Under the pieces are notes generated by a model. That model was not told the DNA's origin, did not search any database, and worked only from the letters and a program-made list of their open reading frames with translations. Made by a program: the position numbers and the translations under genes. DNA of 64,000 nt from JAGREO01 sp020446285. GTDB taxonomy: Bacteria; Pseudomonadota; Alphaproteobacteria; Geminicoccales; Geminicoccaceae. The DNA lies in contig JAWKVP010000001.1 in NCBI GenBank assembly GCA_041398005.1, forward strand, positions 1 through 64,000, in the 5' to 3' direction. Positions 27,970 to 35,976 of this stretch are shown here, piece after piece. How positions within the stretch are numbered: the first letter of the stretch is position 1; each line of letters begins with the position of its first letter.

Positions 27970-28128
27970 GGATCTCTCGCAGGACGGAAGACAAGGGGAT
28001 TTGCGGCGATTAAGGTCCGGCCGGACCTTGCGCCGCCACGAACTGCCGCTTGGTTAGCATGGAATCGGCGATCGTCAATTTGACGTTGCAGCGCAGCAAC
28101 CGACAACTGCGCGAGTGGCGCGACCGGA

Positions 28129-29016
28129 TCACACCCGCCGCCCGCTCGCTGACGCCGCGGCGATGAGCGCACGCGCGGCGACCTTGCCAAGCTCGTTGGA
28201 AGCAAGCGGACTGTCACCAGTGATGAGTTTTCGATCCTGGTGGACGCGCCCCGTCATGTCGTCATTGACGATCGTCACACCGAGTTCCGCCAGTCTCTCC
28301 GCGAGGAACCAGGGCATCGGGCCCGGCATGTAGCCGATGTCGGGATTGCTCCTGTCGAGCGCGTCGGGGAAGACGCAGATTTCATATCCCCTGAAGGCGT
28401 AGTCGGCAGCCTTCTCGTCGACTGCCGCTGCCAGCATGAAGGCCGGACCGTGACACAGCGAGATGATGTGGCGGTCATGGTCCAGGGCCCAGCGAATGAC
28501 GGCCTTGACGTCCCGGCTCCCGGGAAGGCCGATGAGCGCGCCATGACCGCCGGGAACGAAAACGGCGAGATAGTCGCTGTCGGGGCCGAGCGCATTGTCG
28601 ACGACATCCGCGAGCCTGAGCGGCTTCTTGAACTTCGCGCGATACTTGTCGAAGAACGCCTTGAGCACCTCGTCCTCGCCCGGAAACGCCCAGAGCTCCA
28701 GCTTGGCCGGGTTTCCGGAAAGGGTGGCGATGTCGATCTCGAAGCCGGCATGATCCATGTGAACCATCGGCACGAGTGTCTCGATGGGATGATTGCCGGT
28801 GGAGAACATCCTGCCATTGCCCATCAGCAGGTAACGCTCGTCGGTCGCGATCATCAGTATCTTGTAACGCCCGCCCTCGCAGGCGTCAGGATAATCGGCG
28901 TCCGCCAGATCGGACTTCGGTGCCGTGAACCGCGCCAGCGAGTAGGGCGAGGGAAAGAAGGCATTGTCCTCGGCGGGATCGACCGCCGGCCGCTTGTCTT
29001 CAGGGTCTGTCGACAT
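28129..29016 (-). CDS. hchA: DJ-1/PfpI family protein, HchA-like (Hsp31 glyoxalase III / deglycase)
   Basis: Protein of 295 aa in the Hsp31/HchA branch of the DJ-1 superfamily, which converts methylglyoxal to lactate without glutathione and is also called a deglycase. Nucleophile C188 lies in HIISLCHGPAF and the preceding Glu region in VFVPGGHGALIGLP. The long N-terminal extension (SPYSLARFTAPKSD) and MDHAGFEIDIATLSG are specific to HchA. A CGGAGGAA ribosome binding site fixes the ATG at 29016 rather than one 13 codons upstream. Confidence 0.9.
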   Translation of the reverse strand: MSTDPEDKRPAVDPAEDNAFFPSPYSLARFTAPKSDLADADYPDACEGGRYKILMIATDERYLLMGNGRMFSTGNHPIETLVPMVHMDHAGFEIDIATLSGNPAKLELWAFPGEDEVLKAFFDKYRAKFKKPLRLADVVDNALGPDSDYLAVFVPGGHGALIGLPGSRDVKAVIRWALDHDRHIISLCHGPAFMLAAAVDEKAADYAFRGYEICVFPDALDRSNPDIGYMPGPMPWFLAERLAELGVTIVNDDMTGRVHQDRKLITGDSPLASNELGKVAARALIAAASASGRRV

Positions 29017-29120
29017 GTGCAATTCCTCCGCTTTGCAGCATATATGGCGTGTCACCGGCCATGTTCCACCATCGCGGAGCCACGATTTCCGCGAACCCTG
29101 TCGGGTGCGCCATGTCGCGC

Positions 29121-30221
29121 TCAGCCGTCGGCTTCGTCCCCGGTTTCATCCTCATCGAGCTTGCGCCGGTCGTAGGTGAGCCATTCGCGCAGGAGTGCGG
29201 AGGCGACGGCAAGCAGTGTCGGCCCGAGGAAGATGCCGAGGATGCCGAAGGTGAGCACCCCGCCGATCACGCCCATGAACACCAGCAGGAACGGCAGGTC
29301 GCTGCCGCGCGCGATCAGCCACGGGCGAAGGAAATTGTCCACGCCACTGACCACCGCCGCCCCCCACACGCCCATGAACAGCCCCCAGGCGAGTTCGCCA
29401 TTGTTGAGCAGCCAGAGTGTCGCGGGAATCCAGACCAGCGGCGCACCCACGGGAAAGAGTGCGAGCACGAAGGTGAGTACACCGAGCAGGAAGGGCGCCG
29501 GCACGCCGGCCAGCCAGAGACCGAAAGCGGCGAGCAACCCCTGGGCGATGGCTGTGCCGATCATGCCGAACACGACGCCGCGGATGGTGTTGGAAGCGAC
29601 GTCGAGCATGCGCAGGGCGCGCCGTCCGGCTACCCGGTGACCGATACGGCGGACCAGATCCACCGCCGCCGGGCCGTCGCGATAGAAGAAGAAGGTGATG
29701 AGAATGCTCAGCGACAGTTCCAGCGCGCCGCGCCCGAGCGTGACCCCGCTCTTCACCGCCGCATCGCGCAACGGCCCGAGATAGGGGACGACGGTCGAGA
29801 CCAGCTTGCCGGTATTGCTCGCCAGCTCCCGCCAGGTCTGCGCAAGGCTGTCGCCGACATAGGGAACAGCCAGCAGCCAGCCCGGCGGATCGAGCGTGGA
29901 CGGATCCGCCTCGGTCTGCATGCGCAGGTCACGAAGCAGGTTCTCGGCATTGTCGGCGAGATTGCCGGCCAGGATGATGATCGGCCAGATCAGCGCCATT
30001 GCCAGCGCCACCGTCATGATCAGCGCCGCCGTCGTGTTGAAGCGGGGCAGCCGCTCGCGCAGCGTCTCGAATACGGGCCATGTGGTATGCACCAGGATGG
30101 CCGCCCAAAGGAGCGGCGAGAGGAACGGCTTGAGCACGAGCACACAGCCGATCGCCAGCGACACGAGCGCGACCCAGCCGGCGGCATGCTCGATCCGGCC
30201 GCGATCCCAGAAGGCAGCCAT
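29121..30221 (-). CDS. AI-2E family transporter (YdiK/PerM-type membrane protein)
   Basis: Polytopic inner-membrane protein of 366 aa with 7-8 hydrophobic segments and the C-terminal PF01594 signature (GDNFLRPWLIARGSDLPFLLVFMGVIGGVLTFGILGIFLGP-like stretch, here VDNFLRPWLI and GGVLTFGILGIFLGP). Family members have been linked to AI-2 export and Na+/H+ antiport; the substrate here is unknown. The start is 2 bp after the stop of the upstream LtnD-like gene, suggesting co-transcription and coupled translation. Confidence 0.87.
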   Translation of the reverse strand: MAAFWDRGRIEHAAGWVALVSLAIGCVLVLKPFLSPLLWAAILVHTTWPVFETLRERLPRFNTTAALIMTVALAMALIWPIIILAGNLADNAENLLRDLRMQTEADPSTLDPPGWLLAVPYVGDSLAQTWRELASNTGKLVSTVVPYLGPLRDAAVKSGVTLGRGALELSLSILITFFFYRDGPAAVDLVRRIGHRVAGRRALRMLDVASNTIRGVVFGMIGTAIAQGLLAAFGLWLAGVPAPFLLGVLTFVLALFPVGAPLVWIPATLWLLNNGELAWGLFMGVWGAAVVSGVDNFLRPWLIARGSDLPFLLVFMGVIGGVLTFGILGIFLGPTLLAVASALLREWLTYDRRKLDEDETGDEADG

Positions 30222-30223
30222 CT

Positions 30224-31144
30224 TCAGCCCTTGACCTCGATGTCGGCCAGCCGCTCATAGACCTTCACCACGGCGGAGTCGTCCTCGCCGCCATGGCCAC
30301 CGGCAGCGGCGGCCAGATATTGCTGATGCGCACTCGCGGCGATCGGCAGCGGAAAGCGCAGCTCCTTGCCGGTCTCGAGCACGATGCCGAGATCCTTGAC
30401 AAAGATCTCCACGGCCGAACGCGGCGAGAAATCGCGCTCGAGCATGTGCGGCACACGATTGGAAAACATCCAGCTGTTGCCCGCACTGCCACTGATGACC
30501 TCGAACAATGTCGCCGGATCGGCGCCAGCACGGGTGCCGAGCGCCATGGCTTCCGCTGCCGCTGCGATGTGCACGCCGGCCAGATGCTGGTTGATCATCT
30601 TCACCGTCGAACCGGTGCCGGGCTCGTCGCCAAGCCTGTAGACCCTGCCCGCCATCACCTCGAAGGCGCGCGCGGCGGCGTCGAACGCGGCCGGCGAACC
30701 CGACGCCATGATGCTCAGATTGCCGCCCTCGGCACCGACACGTCCGCCGCTGATGGGCGCATCCAGCAGCCTGTGACCGGCGGCCGCCAGCCGCTCGCCG
30801 AGATCGCGGGCATAGGCCGGGGAAACGGTGCTGTGCAGGACCACGGTGGCACCCGGCGCCAGCGCGGCGACAGCGCCCCCCTCGCCCGAGGTGACAGCGC
30901 CCGCCCCGCCAAAGAGCACGGACTCCGCCTGTTCGGCCCTGGCGACGACGACCAGCAGCAGGGACTGCCCGTCCGCCGCCTCCGCAACGGAACCGACGGC
31001 GACACCTCCGGCCCCGACAAGCCTTTCGCGAGCGACCGCGGCGATATCGTAGCCCCTGAGTTCGAACCCGGCCCTGACCAGATTGACGGCCATCGCAAGG
31101 CCCATCGAACCGAGGCCGACAAATCCGCACGCTTGATCACTCAT
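30224..31144 (-). CDS. NAD(P)-dependent beta-hydroxyacid dehydrogenase, L-threonate dehydrogenase-like
   Basis: Dehydrogenase of 306 aa in the 3-hydroxyisobutyrate dehydrogenase family. It has the N-terminal cofactor motif FVGLGSMGLAMAVNLVRAG, the substrate loop DAPISGGRVGAEGG and the catalytic Lys in STVKMINQHLAGVH. The HLAGVHIAAAAEAMALG stretch is typical of the LtnD branch (L-threonate or other sugar-acid oxidation). It is the first gene of a pair with the AI-2E permease. An SDR and a dehydratase for sugar acids lie nearby, supporting a sugar-acid role by inference. Confidence 0.83.
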   Translation of the reverse strand: MSDQACGFVGLGSMGLAMAVNLVRAGFELRGYDIAAVARERLVGAGGVAVGSVAEAADGQSLLLVVVARAEQAESVLFGGAGAVTSGEGGAVAALAPGATVVLHSTVSPAYARDLGERLAAAGHRLLDAPISGGRVGAEGGNLSIMASGSPAAFDAAARAFEVMAGRVYRLGDEPGTGSTVKMINQHLAGVHIAAAAEAMALGTRAGADPATLFEVISGSAGNSWMFSNRVPHMLERDFSPRSAVEIFVKDLGIVLETGKELRFPLPIAASAHQQYLAAAAGGHGGEDDSAVVKVYERLADIEVKG

Positions 31145-31412
31145 GTTTCCTGCCCATCACTGAAGAAACGCCAGCAGGACCGTTGCCCCGACCGAATGGA
31201 CGATCGCGCCGGTCCTGTTCGCGGTCGCATTGTGTCGACGAAATGCCGACTGCCGCAATCCTTGAAATACCGCACGATCGTGCCCGCCTCGACTTGTCAT
31301 CTGATCCCATGAGCGCCTTCGCGATGCGCCACTCATCGAAAATACCGCCCGAACGAACGGGCTCGATCGCGCTCAGGACGTACACAATTCACGCTACCGC
31401 CCGATCCGCCAT

Positions 31413-32177
31413 TCAGAGCGATTCCATGCCGCCACAGACGCTGAGTGCCTGGCCGCTGATGCTGGCGCCGGCATCGGAACAGAGAAAGAGCGCCATCTCG
31501 GCGATGTCGCGAGCCGTCACCAGTTTGCGAAGGGCGACCTTCTCGACATACTCCGCCTCCACATCGGCCGGACTGACGCCCAGTTGCGCCGCGCGCGCGT
31601 CGAAAACCGCCCGGATCCGCTCTCCGGCGACCGGCCCCGGCAGGATGGCGTTGACGCGCACGCCATGCGGCCCCAGTTCGCCGGCGAGACTTTTCGTGAA
31701 CCCGACGACCGCCCATTTGGCGGCGGCGTAGGGTGTGCGCAGCGGATAGCCGATCCGCCCGGCGACCGACGACATGTTGACGATGCTGCCGCCCGTCACC
31801 TTGAGCCACGGAACGGCCAGCCGGGTGCAGTAGAAGCTGCCGGTGAGATCGACATCGATGGTGCGCCGCCAGTCCTCCGGTGCGATCGCCTCGACAGGTG
31901 CGGTCGGACCGGCGACACCCGCATTGTTGACGAGTATGTCGAGCCCGCCCCACTCGCCTTCGATCGCGGCGAACAATGCCTCGACATCGCTTTCGCTCGA
32001 AACGTCGCAGCGGCTTTTGCGATAGGCGCCGCCGGTGGCATCGAGTGCGGTATCGTCGACGTCGCAGATCCATACATCCGCGCCCTCGTCACGAAACAGC
32101 CCGGCCATCTCCAGACCGATGCCGCCCGCACCGGCGGTAATCAGCGCGCGCTTGCCCGACAGCCTCGCTGTGCCCAT
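31413..32177 (-). CDS. SDR family oxidoreductase
   Basis: Short-chain dehydrogenase of 254 aa with cofactor motif TAGAGGIGLEMA (Ala instead of the common Gly-rich first position), D in CDVDD, NNAGVAG, catalytic Ser in NMSSVAG, YAAAK (Tyr, Lys) and C-terminal SGQALSVCGGMES. Similar to sugar-acid or 3-oxoacyl dehydrogenases; substrate unknown. GGGAGG precedes the ATG at 32177. It is divergent from the enolase-superfamily gene, 170 bp apart, so the two may be co-regulated. The 268-bp gap downstream (31145-31412) holds only a loose CAGGACCG/CGGTCCTG inverted repeat. Confidence 0.85.
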   Translation of the reverse strand: MGTARLSGKRALITAGAGGIGLEMAGLFRDEGADVWICDVDDTALDATGGAYRKSRCDVSSESDVEALFAAIEGEWGGLDILVNNAGVAGPTAPVEAIAPEDWRRTIDVDLTGSFYCTRLAVPWLKVTGGSIVNMSSVAGRIGYPLRTPYAAAKWAVVGFTKSLAGELGPHGVRVNAILPGPVAGERIRAVFDARAAQLGVSPADVEAEYVEKVALRKLVTARDIAEMALFLCSDAGASISGQALSVCGGMESL

Positions 32178-32347
32178 GTTATGCCTCCCTCGCCGTTGAT
32201 GCTCCGCTCCCCCTCGTCGATCCGGCGTAGCATGCGGCCGCGGCTTCGCCAATCGCCGTGATACGGTCGGTCCGGGCGCGGTTTCCCTTGTCGCGCACGC
32301 CATTCTCGCGTCAACTCCGGCACATCGGGAGAACGGGGAGGACAGAG

Positions 32348-33520
32348 ATGAAAATCGCGAGGATCGACGACCTGCATTGCGATGCCGGCTGGCGCAACTG
32401 GTCGTTCCTGAAAATCACCAGCGACGATGGCGCGGTGGGCTGGTCGGAATACAATGAATGCTATGGCAGCGGCGGGCTCACGGAAGTCATCCGCAAGCTC
32501 GCCGCGCATCTGGTGGGTCTCGATCCGCGTCCGGTCGAGCGGCATGTGGCCTTCATGCACGCCATCACCCGTCAGGCTCCCGGCGGCCTTGCCCAGCAGG
32601 CGATCGCGGCCATCGAGAACGCCCTCGTCGATCTCAAGGCGCGCGCGCTCGGCATTCCCGTCGCCGAGATGCTCGGCGGCCCGGTCCGCGACCGGCTGCG
32701 CCTCTACTGGTCGCATTGCGGCTCCTATCGCCTGCAACATGCCGATGCAATGGGCATGAAGCCCGTCCGCTCACTCGCCGATCTGGAGGAACTGGCGGTT
32801 CAGGTGAAGGAACGCGGCTTCACCGCCCTCAAGACCAACATCTTCGTCTTTGATGCCGATCCGCCATGGATGTACCAGCCGGGCTTCGCCCATCAGCCCG
32901 GCTGGCCGGAACTCAACGCCGATCGTGACATGCTGGAGATCATCGAAAAACAGATGTGGACCCTTCGCGACGCCGTCGGCGACGAGACGGACCTGCTGCT
33001 CGACCTCAACTTCAATTTCAGGACGGAGGGCTATCTCGAGGTCGGTCGTGTGGTCGAGCCGTTCAACCTGCTCTGGCTGGAAATCGACAGCTACGACCCC
33101 AGAGCGCTCGCGACCATCCGATCGAGGATCCAGACGCCGGTGGCATCCATGGAAAGCCTCTTCCACCGGCGCCAGTTCCGCCCATTCCTCGATGCGCAGG
33201 CCGCCGATGTGGCCATTGTCGACATCCCCTGGAACGGCATTCTCGAAGGGGTGAAGGTGGCGACCATGGCCGAAAGCTACGAGGTCAATTGCGCCCCGCA
33301 CAATTTCTACGGCAATCTCTCCACCATGATGAGTGCGCATTTCTGCGCCGCCATCGGCAATTTCCGTATCATGGAGATCGATATCGACGACGTGCCCTGG
33401 AAGGACGAGGTGGTGAGCCCGCCGGTGATCGAGGGCGGGATGCTGCATCTGCCGACGGGTCCGGGCTGGGGCTGCGAGGTGAACGAGAAGGCGATCCTCG
33501 CCCATCCGCCGAAGAACTGA
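32348..33520 (+). CDS. Mandelate racemase/muconate lactonizing enzyme family protein (sugar-acid dehydratase-like)
   Basis: Enolase-superfamily enzyme of 390 aa. The capping domain (about 1-120) is followed by a TIM barrel with a Lys-containing strand (GFTALKTNIFVF). Metal ligands are in LLLDLNFNF (Asp), LWLEIDSYDP (Glu) and VASMESL (Glu). A barrel-end His lies in NCAPHNFYGNLS, giving an MR-type general base. Dehydration of a sugar acid is the likely reaction; the exact substrate cannot be assigned. GGGGAGGACAG precedes the ATG. It is divergent from the SDR gene. Confidence 0.83.
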   Translation: MKIARIDDLHCDAGWRNWSFLKITSDDGAVGWSEYNECYGSGGLTEVIRKLAAHLVGLDPRPVERHVAFMHAITRQAPGGLAQQAIAAIENALVDLKARALGIPVAEMLGGPVRDRLRLYWSHCGSYRLQHADAMGMKPVRSLADLEELAVQVKERGFTALKTNIFVFDADPPWMYQPGFAHQPGWPELNADRDMLEIIEKQMWTLRDAVGDETDLLLDLNFNFRTEGYLEVGRVVEPFNLLWLEIDSYDPRALATIRSRIQTPVASMESLFHRRQFRPFLDAQAADVAIVDIPWNGILEGVKVATMAESYEVNCAPHNFYGNLSTMMSAHFCAAIGNFRIMEIDIDDVPWKDEVVSPPVIEGGMLHLPTGPGWGCEVNEKAILAHPPKN

Positions 33521-33543
33521 GACGGGCTCTGCCGGAATCCGTT

Positions 33544-34350
33544 TCAGCCGCGACCCGGCGGAAGAACCAGAAAGCGGCTCTGCCCGAGATCGGCGCGCGA
33601 GAACGCGATCCGGCTGGATGAGGCTTCCTGCATCGGCCATTCGTCGCCGAGCAGCGTGGCGAAACGCTCTGTCGCCTGCTGGCCGAAGAAATGCATGGGG
33701 ATGACGATCTTCGGGCGGATCTGCTGCACCACCATCGCCATCTCCGGCAGGCTCATCGTGTACGCCCCGTCAATGGGCACGAAGAGAATGTCGATGATCC
33801 CGAGTTCGCCGAGATGGGTGTCGGTGAGCACATGGTGCAGGTGGCCCAGATGGGCGAGGCACAGATCCTCGGTCTCGAAGACGAAGATCGAATTGCTGTT
33901 GGCCTGCGCGCCGGCACGCCCGTGGACGCTCGTCGGGATGTTGCGCACCCGCAGGTCGCCGACCTCGACATCGTGGACGGCCATGCTGTTGTTCTCGCCC
34001 CAGCCGCGAAGCGCATGTTCGATGCCGGGATCGGGGAACGGTGTGTAATGCGTATTGTGGGCATTGTTCATGGTGACGATGCCGGGCAGCGCGCCGGCAC
34101 CGTGATTGCCATGATAGTCGGTGACCGCGCGAACGCCCTCGCGGGTCTCGATCGTGAAGCTCGAATGGCCGAGATAGGTGATCTCGACGGTCTTGCCTTC
34201 GGGAATGACGGAAAGCTGCATGGAGGCGAGCTGCGGGCCGGCCTCGCGCCCGGCGAGCGGAAAGCACCCCCTCGCGAGGGAGGCGGATGGCATGACCGAT
34301 ACAGCCAGCGACAGAACGAACGCCAGGGCGCAGATCGAACGCGATATCAC
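33544..34350 (-). CDS. Exported MBL-fold metallo-hydrolase-like protein with altered metal motif
   Basis: Metallo-beta-lactamase-fold protein of 268 aa, UlaG-like. The GTG at 34350 is chosen because GGGAGGAAGG precedes it and it directly starts a signal peptide (ISRSICALAFVLSLAVSVMPSASLA). The mature part has ITYLGHSSFTIET, then NNAHNTHYTPF, LGHLHHVL, VPIDGAYTMSLPE and VIPMHFFG. The usual HxHxDH metal motif reads N96-x-H98-x-T100-H101, so the first His and the Asp are replaced. Other His/Asp ligands remain. Function unknown; the cell location is predicted periplasm. Confidence 0.75.
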   Translation of the reverse strand: MISRSICALAFVLSLAVSVMPSASLARGCFPLAGREAGPQLASMQLSVIPEGKTVEITYLGHSSFTIETREGVRAVTDYHGNHGAGALPGIVTMNNAHNTHYTPFPDPGIEHALRGWGENNSMAVHDVEVGDLRVRNIPTSVHGRAGAQANSNSIFVFETEDLCLAHLGHLHHVLTDTHLGELGIIDILFVPIDGAYTMSLPEMAMVVQQIRPKIVIPMHFFGQQATERFATLLGDEWPMQEASSSRIAFSRADLGQSRFLVLPPGRG

Positions 34351-34507
34351 GAACCTTCCTCCCGATTGTTCCCGCAACACGCTGTCAGACAGCATCGGGG
34401 CTCGGGTCGTTCATGTCATGACCATTCACGCAACCGTGATCCGGCATGCTGTGCAGGCCGGTTCCGCGGACGGGGTGGGCGGAGTGCGGCTTTCGCCCGC
34501 GAAACGC

Positions 34508-35893
34508 TCAATCGACCTCGACAGCTGCCCGCACCGCCTTTCGCCCGGACGGATCCGGGCCCGTCGCTCCCTCGTCGAAGGTGAAGAAGGTGCAGCTTCC
34601 ATCCGACATCACCGCCGACCGGCGGCCGAACAGCATCCCGGTGGCGCGGGTGACGGGATAGTCGAGCGCATCGAGCAGGCTTCGCTCCTCGTCGACATCA
34701 AGCGCGATGATCGGAATTCCCGCATCGTCGAGCGAGGCGAGGCGATGATTGAGCGGATCCCGGCTGAGCGGCACCGCGTCCCGTCCGCGAAGCGAGAGGC
34801 TGGGCATGGCCACGCGCGCGACCTTGTTGCGGACGATCCAGGGAACATCGATCTCGCCCGGATCATCGGTGCGGATGCCGATGCGCAAATTCTGCGGCAA
34901 CGCCGGCAGCTTCGGCAGCAGGCGGCGCGCCTCGTCCATGCCGACGATGATCACGAGTTCGACGGCGCCGGTCAGGGGATCGGCGGCGAGCCTGTCGAGG
35001 CGATGCAGCAATGCACCATCACCGAGTGCCGCAAGTGATGCTTCGGCGATGAGCTCGCGGTCGATCAGATCCGCCGCATGGGTCTCCATCATCGCCACCG
35101 CGCGTTGCAGGACGGCCGCGTCGAAACGATGCAGCTGATCCTTTGGCACCTTGTGGCGGATGAGCTGGGCTCGTCCGACCGAACGTTTCGGCGATGTCGC
35201 GAGCCGTCCCTCGACATGCAGGCCATTCCAGCGCCGCTGCGGAACGATCACCAGCGGCGATGCAATGCAGCGAAGCCCGCTTCGCGCACCGCCCGCCGCC
35301 GGCCGTTCGGCAGGCTCCGCCTTCCCGGCGGCGACACGCGAGCGGGTGGTATCGCTCTTCTTGCGAGTGCGGGTTTCGCTGTGGCCGGTGGCGGGAGCCC
35401 CCTCGATCCCGGCCGGCACCCGTGATGCCGCGGCCGTCCTTGCCGGCTTGCCCGAAACGACCTCGCGGTCTTCAGGCATGTCGTCGAAGGCAGCGTCCGT
35501 CAGCGTGGCGAGCGACCTGAAGGGCTCGCGATCCTCTGCCGCGATGGCGGACGGATGGTGCCCCGCATGGCGGTGCGGTTGCCAGTCGCGCATGTCGAGA
35601 GCATCGACCGTGGTCCGGCCGTCACTGCTCATGCCGATGATCCCCATGAGCTCGCTTGCGATCCTTCGAGCCACGAGACGCAGGGAATCGAAATTCATGA
35701 CATGTCCTTCCGGGAGCGCCCCTTCACGCTGGCGGCGAAGGAGATAGACTCCGAGCAGAGCGGTGGAAATCAGCGCGATTGCGGCCATATGGCCAAGGAT
35801 GGGAACGAGAAACGATGGCGGCAGGACGAAAGCGGCACCGGCAAGGCCCAGAACATATCCCGCGGCAAGTGCGATCCAGAAAAAACGTGGCAT
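34508..35893 (-). CDS. Membrane-anchored protein with degenerate EAL-like domain
   Basis: A 461-aa protein. Two N-terminal membrane helices (about 3-52) are followed by a charged segment, a low-complexity linker rich in Ala, Pro and Arg (about 95-205), and a C-terminal domain (about 210-461). Parts of the last domain resemble EAL phosphodiesterases: AVLQRAVAMMETHAADLIDR, LVIIVGMDEARRLL, RLASLDDAGIPIIALDVDE and YPVTRATGMLFGR, the usual end of an EAL barrel. The catalytic ExLxR motif and metal-binding acidic residues are not seen, so it is probably a cyclic-di-GMP sensor or an inactive adaptor. Divergent from lhr. Confidence 0.65.
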   Translation of the reverse strand: MPRFFWIALAAGYVLGLAGAAFVLPPSFLVPILGHMAAIALISTALLGVYLLRRQREGALPEGHVMNFDSLRLVARRIASELMGIIGMSSDGRTTVDALDMRDWQPHRHAGHHPSAIAAEDREPFRSLATLTDAAFDDMPEDREVVSGKPARTAAASRVPAGIEGAPATGHSETRTRKKSDTTRSRVAAGKAEPAERPAAGGARSGLRCIASPLVIVPQRRWNGLHVEGRLATSPKRSVGRAQLIRHKVPKDQLHRFDAAVLQRAVAMMETHAADLIDRELIAEASLAALGDGALLHRLDRLAADPLTGAVELVIIVGMDEARRLLPKLPALPQNLRIGIRTDDPGEIDVPWIVRNKVARVAMPSLSLRGRDAVPLSRDPLNHRLASLDDAGIPIIALDVDEERSLLDALDYPVTRATGMLFGRRSAVMSDGSCTFFTFDEGATGPDPSGRKAVRAAVEVD

Positions 35894-35976
35894 CCTCGAT
35901 ATCCCCGGCTGGCCGCATGAGGAATAAACGGAGGATCCTAATTTATTGTTAACGCCCGTTAAGCCTGAACGAAATC

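Noticed and set aside
31173..31214. CAGGACCG / CGGTCCTG inverted repeat in the gap before the LtnD-like gene
   Set aside because: The arms are separated by about 26 bases with no T-run, and position does not fit a terminator or operator clearly.
34178..35038. Open frame on the plus strand across the MBL-fold and EAL-like genes
   Set aside because: It overlaps two better-supported minus-strand genes and has no conserved motif.
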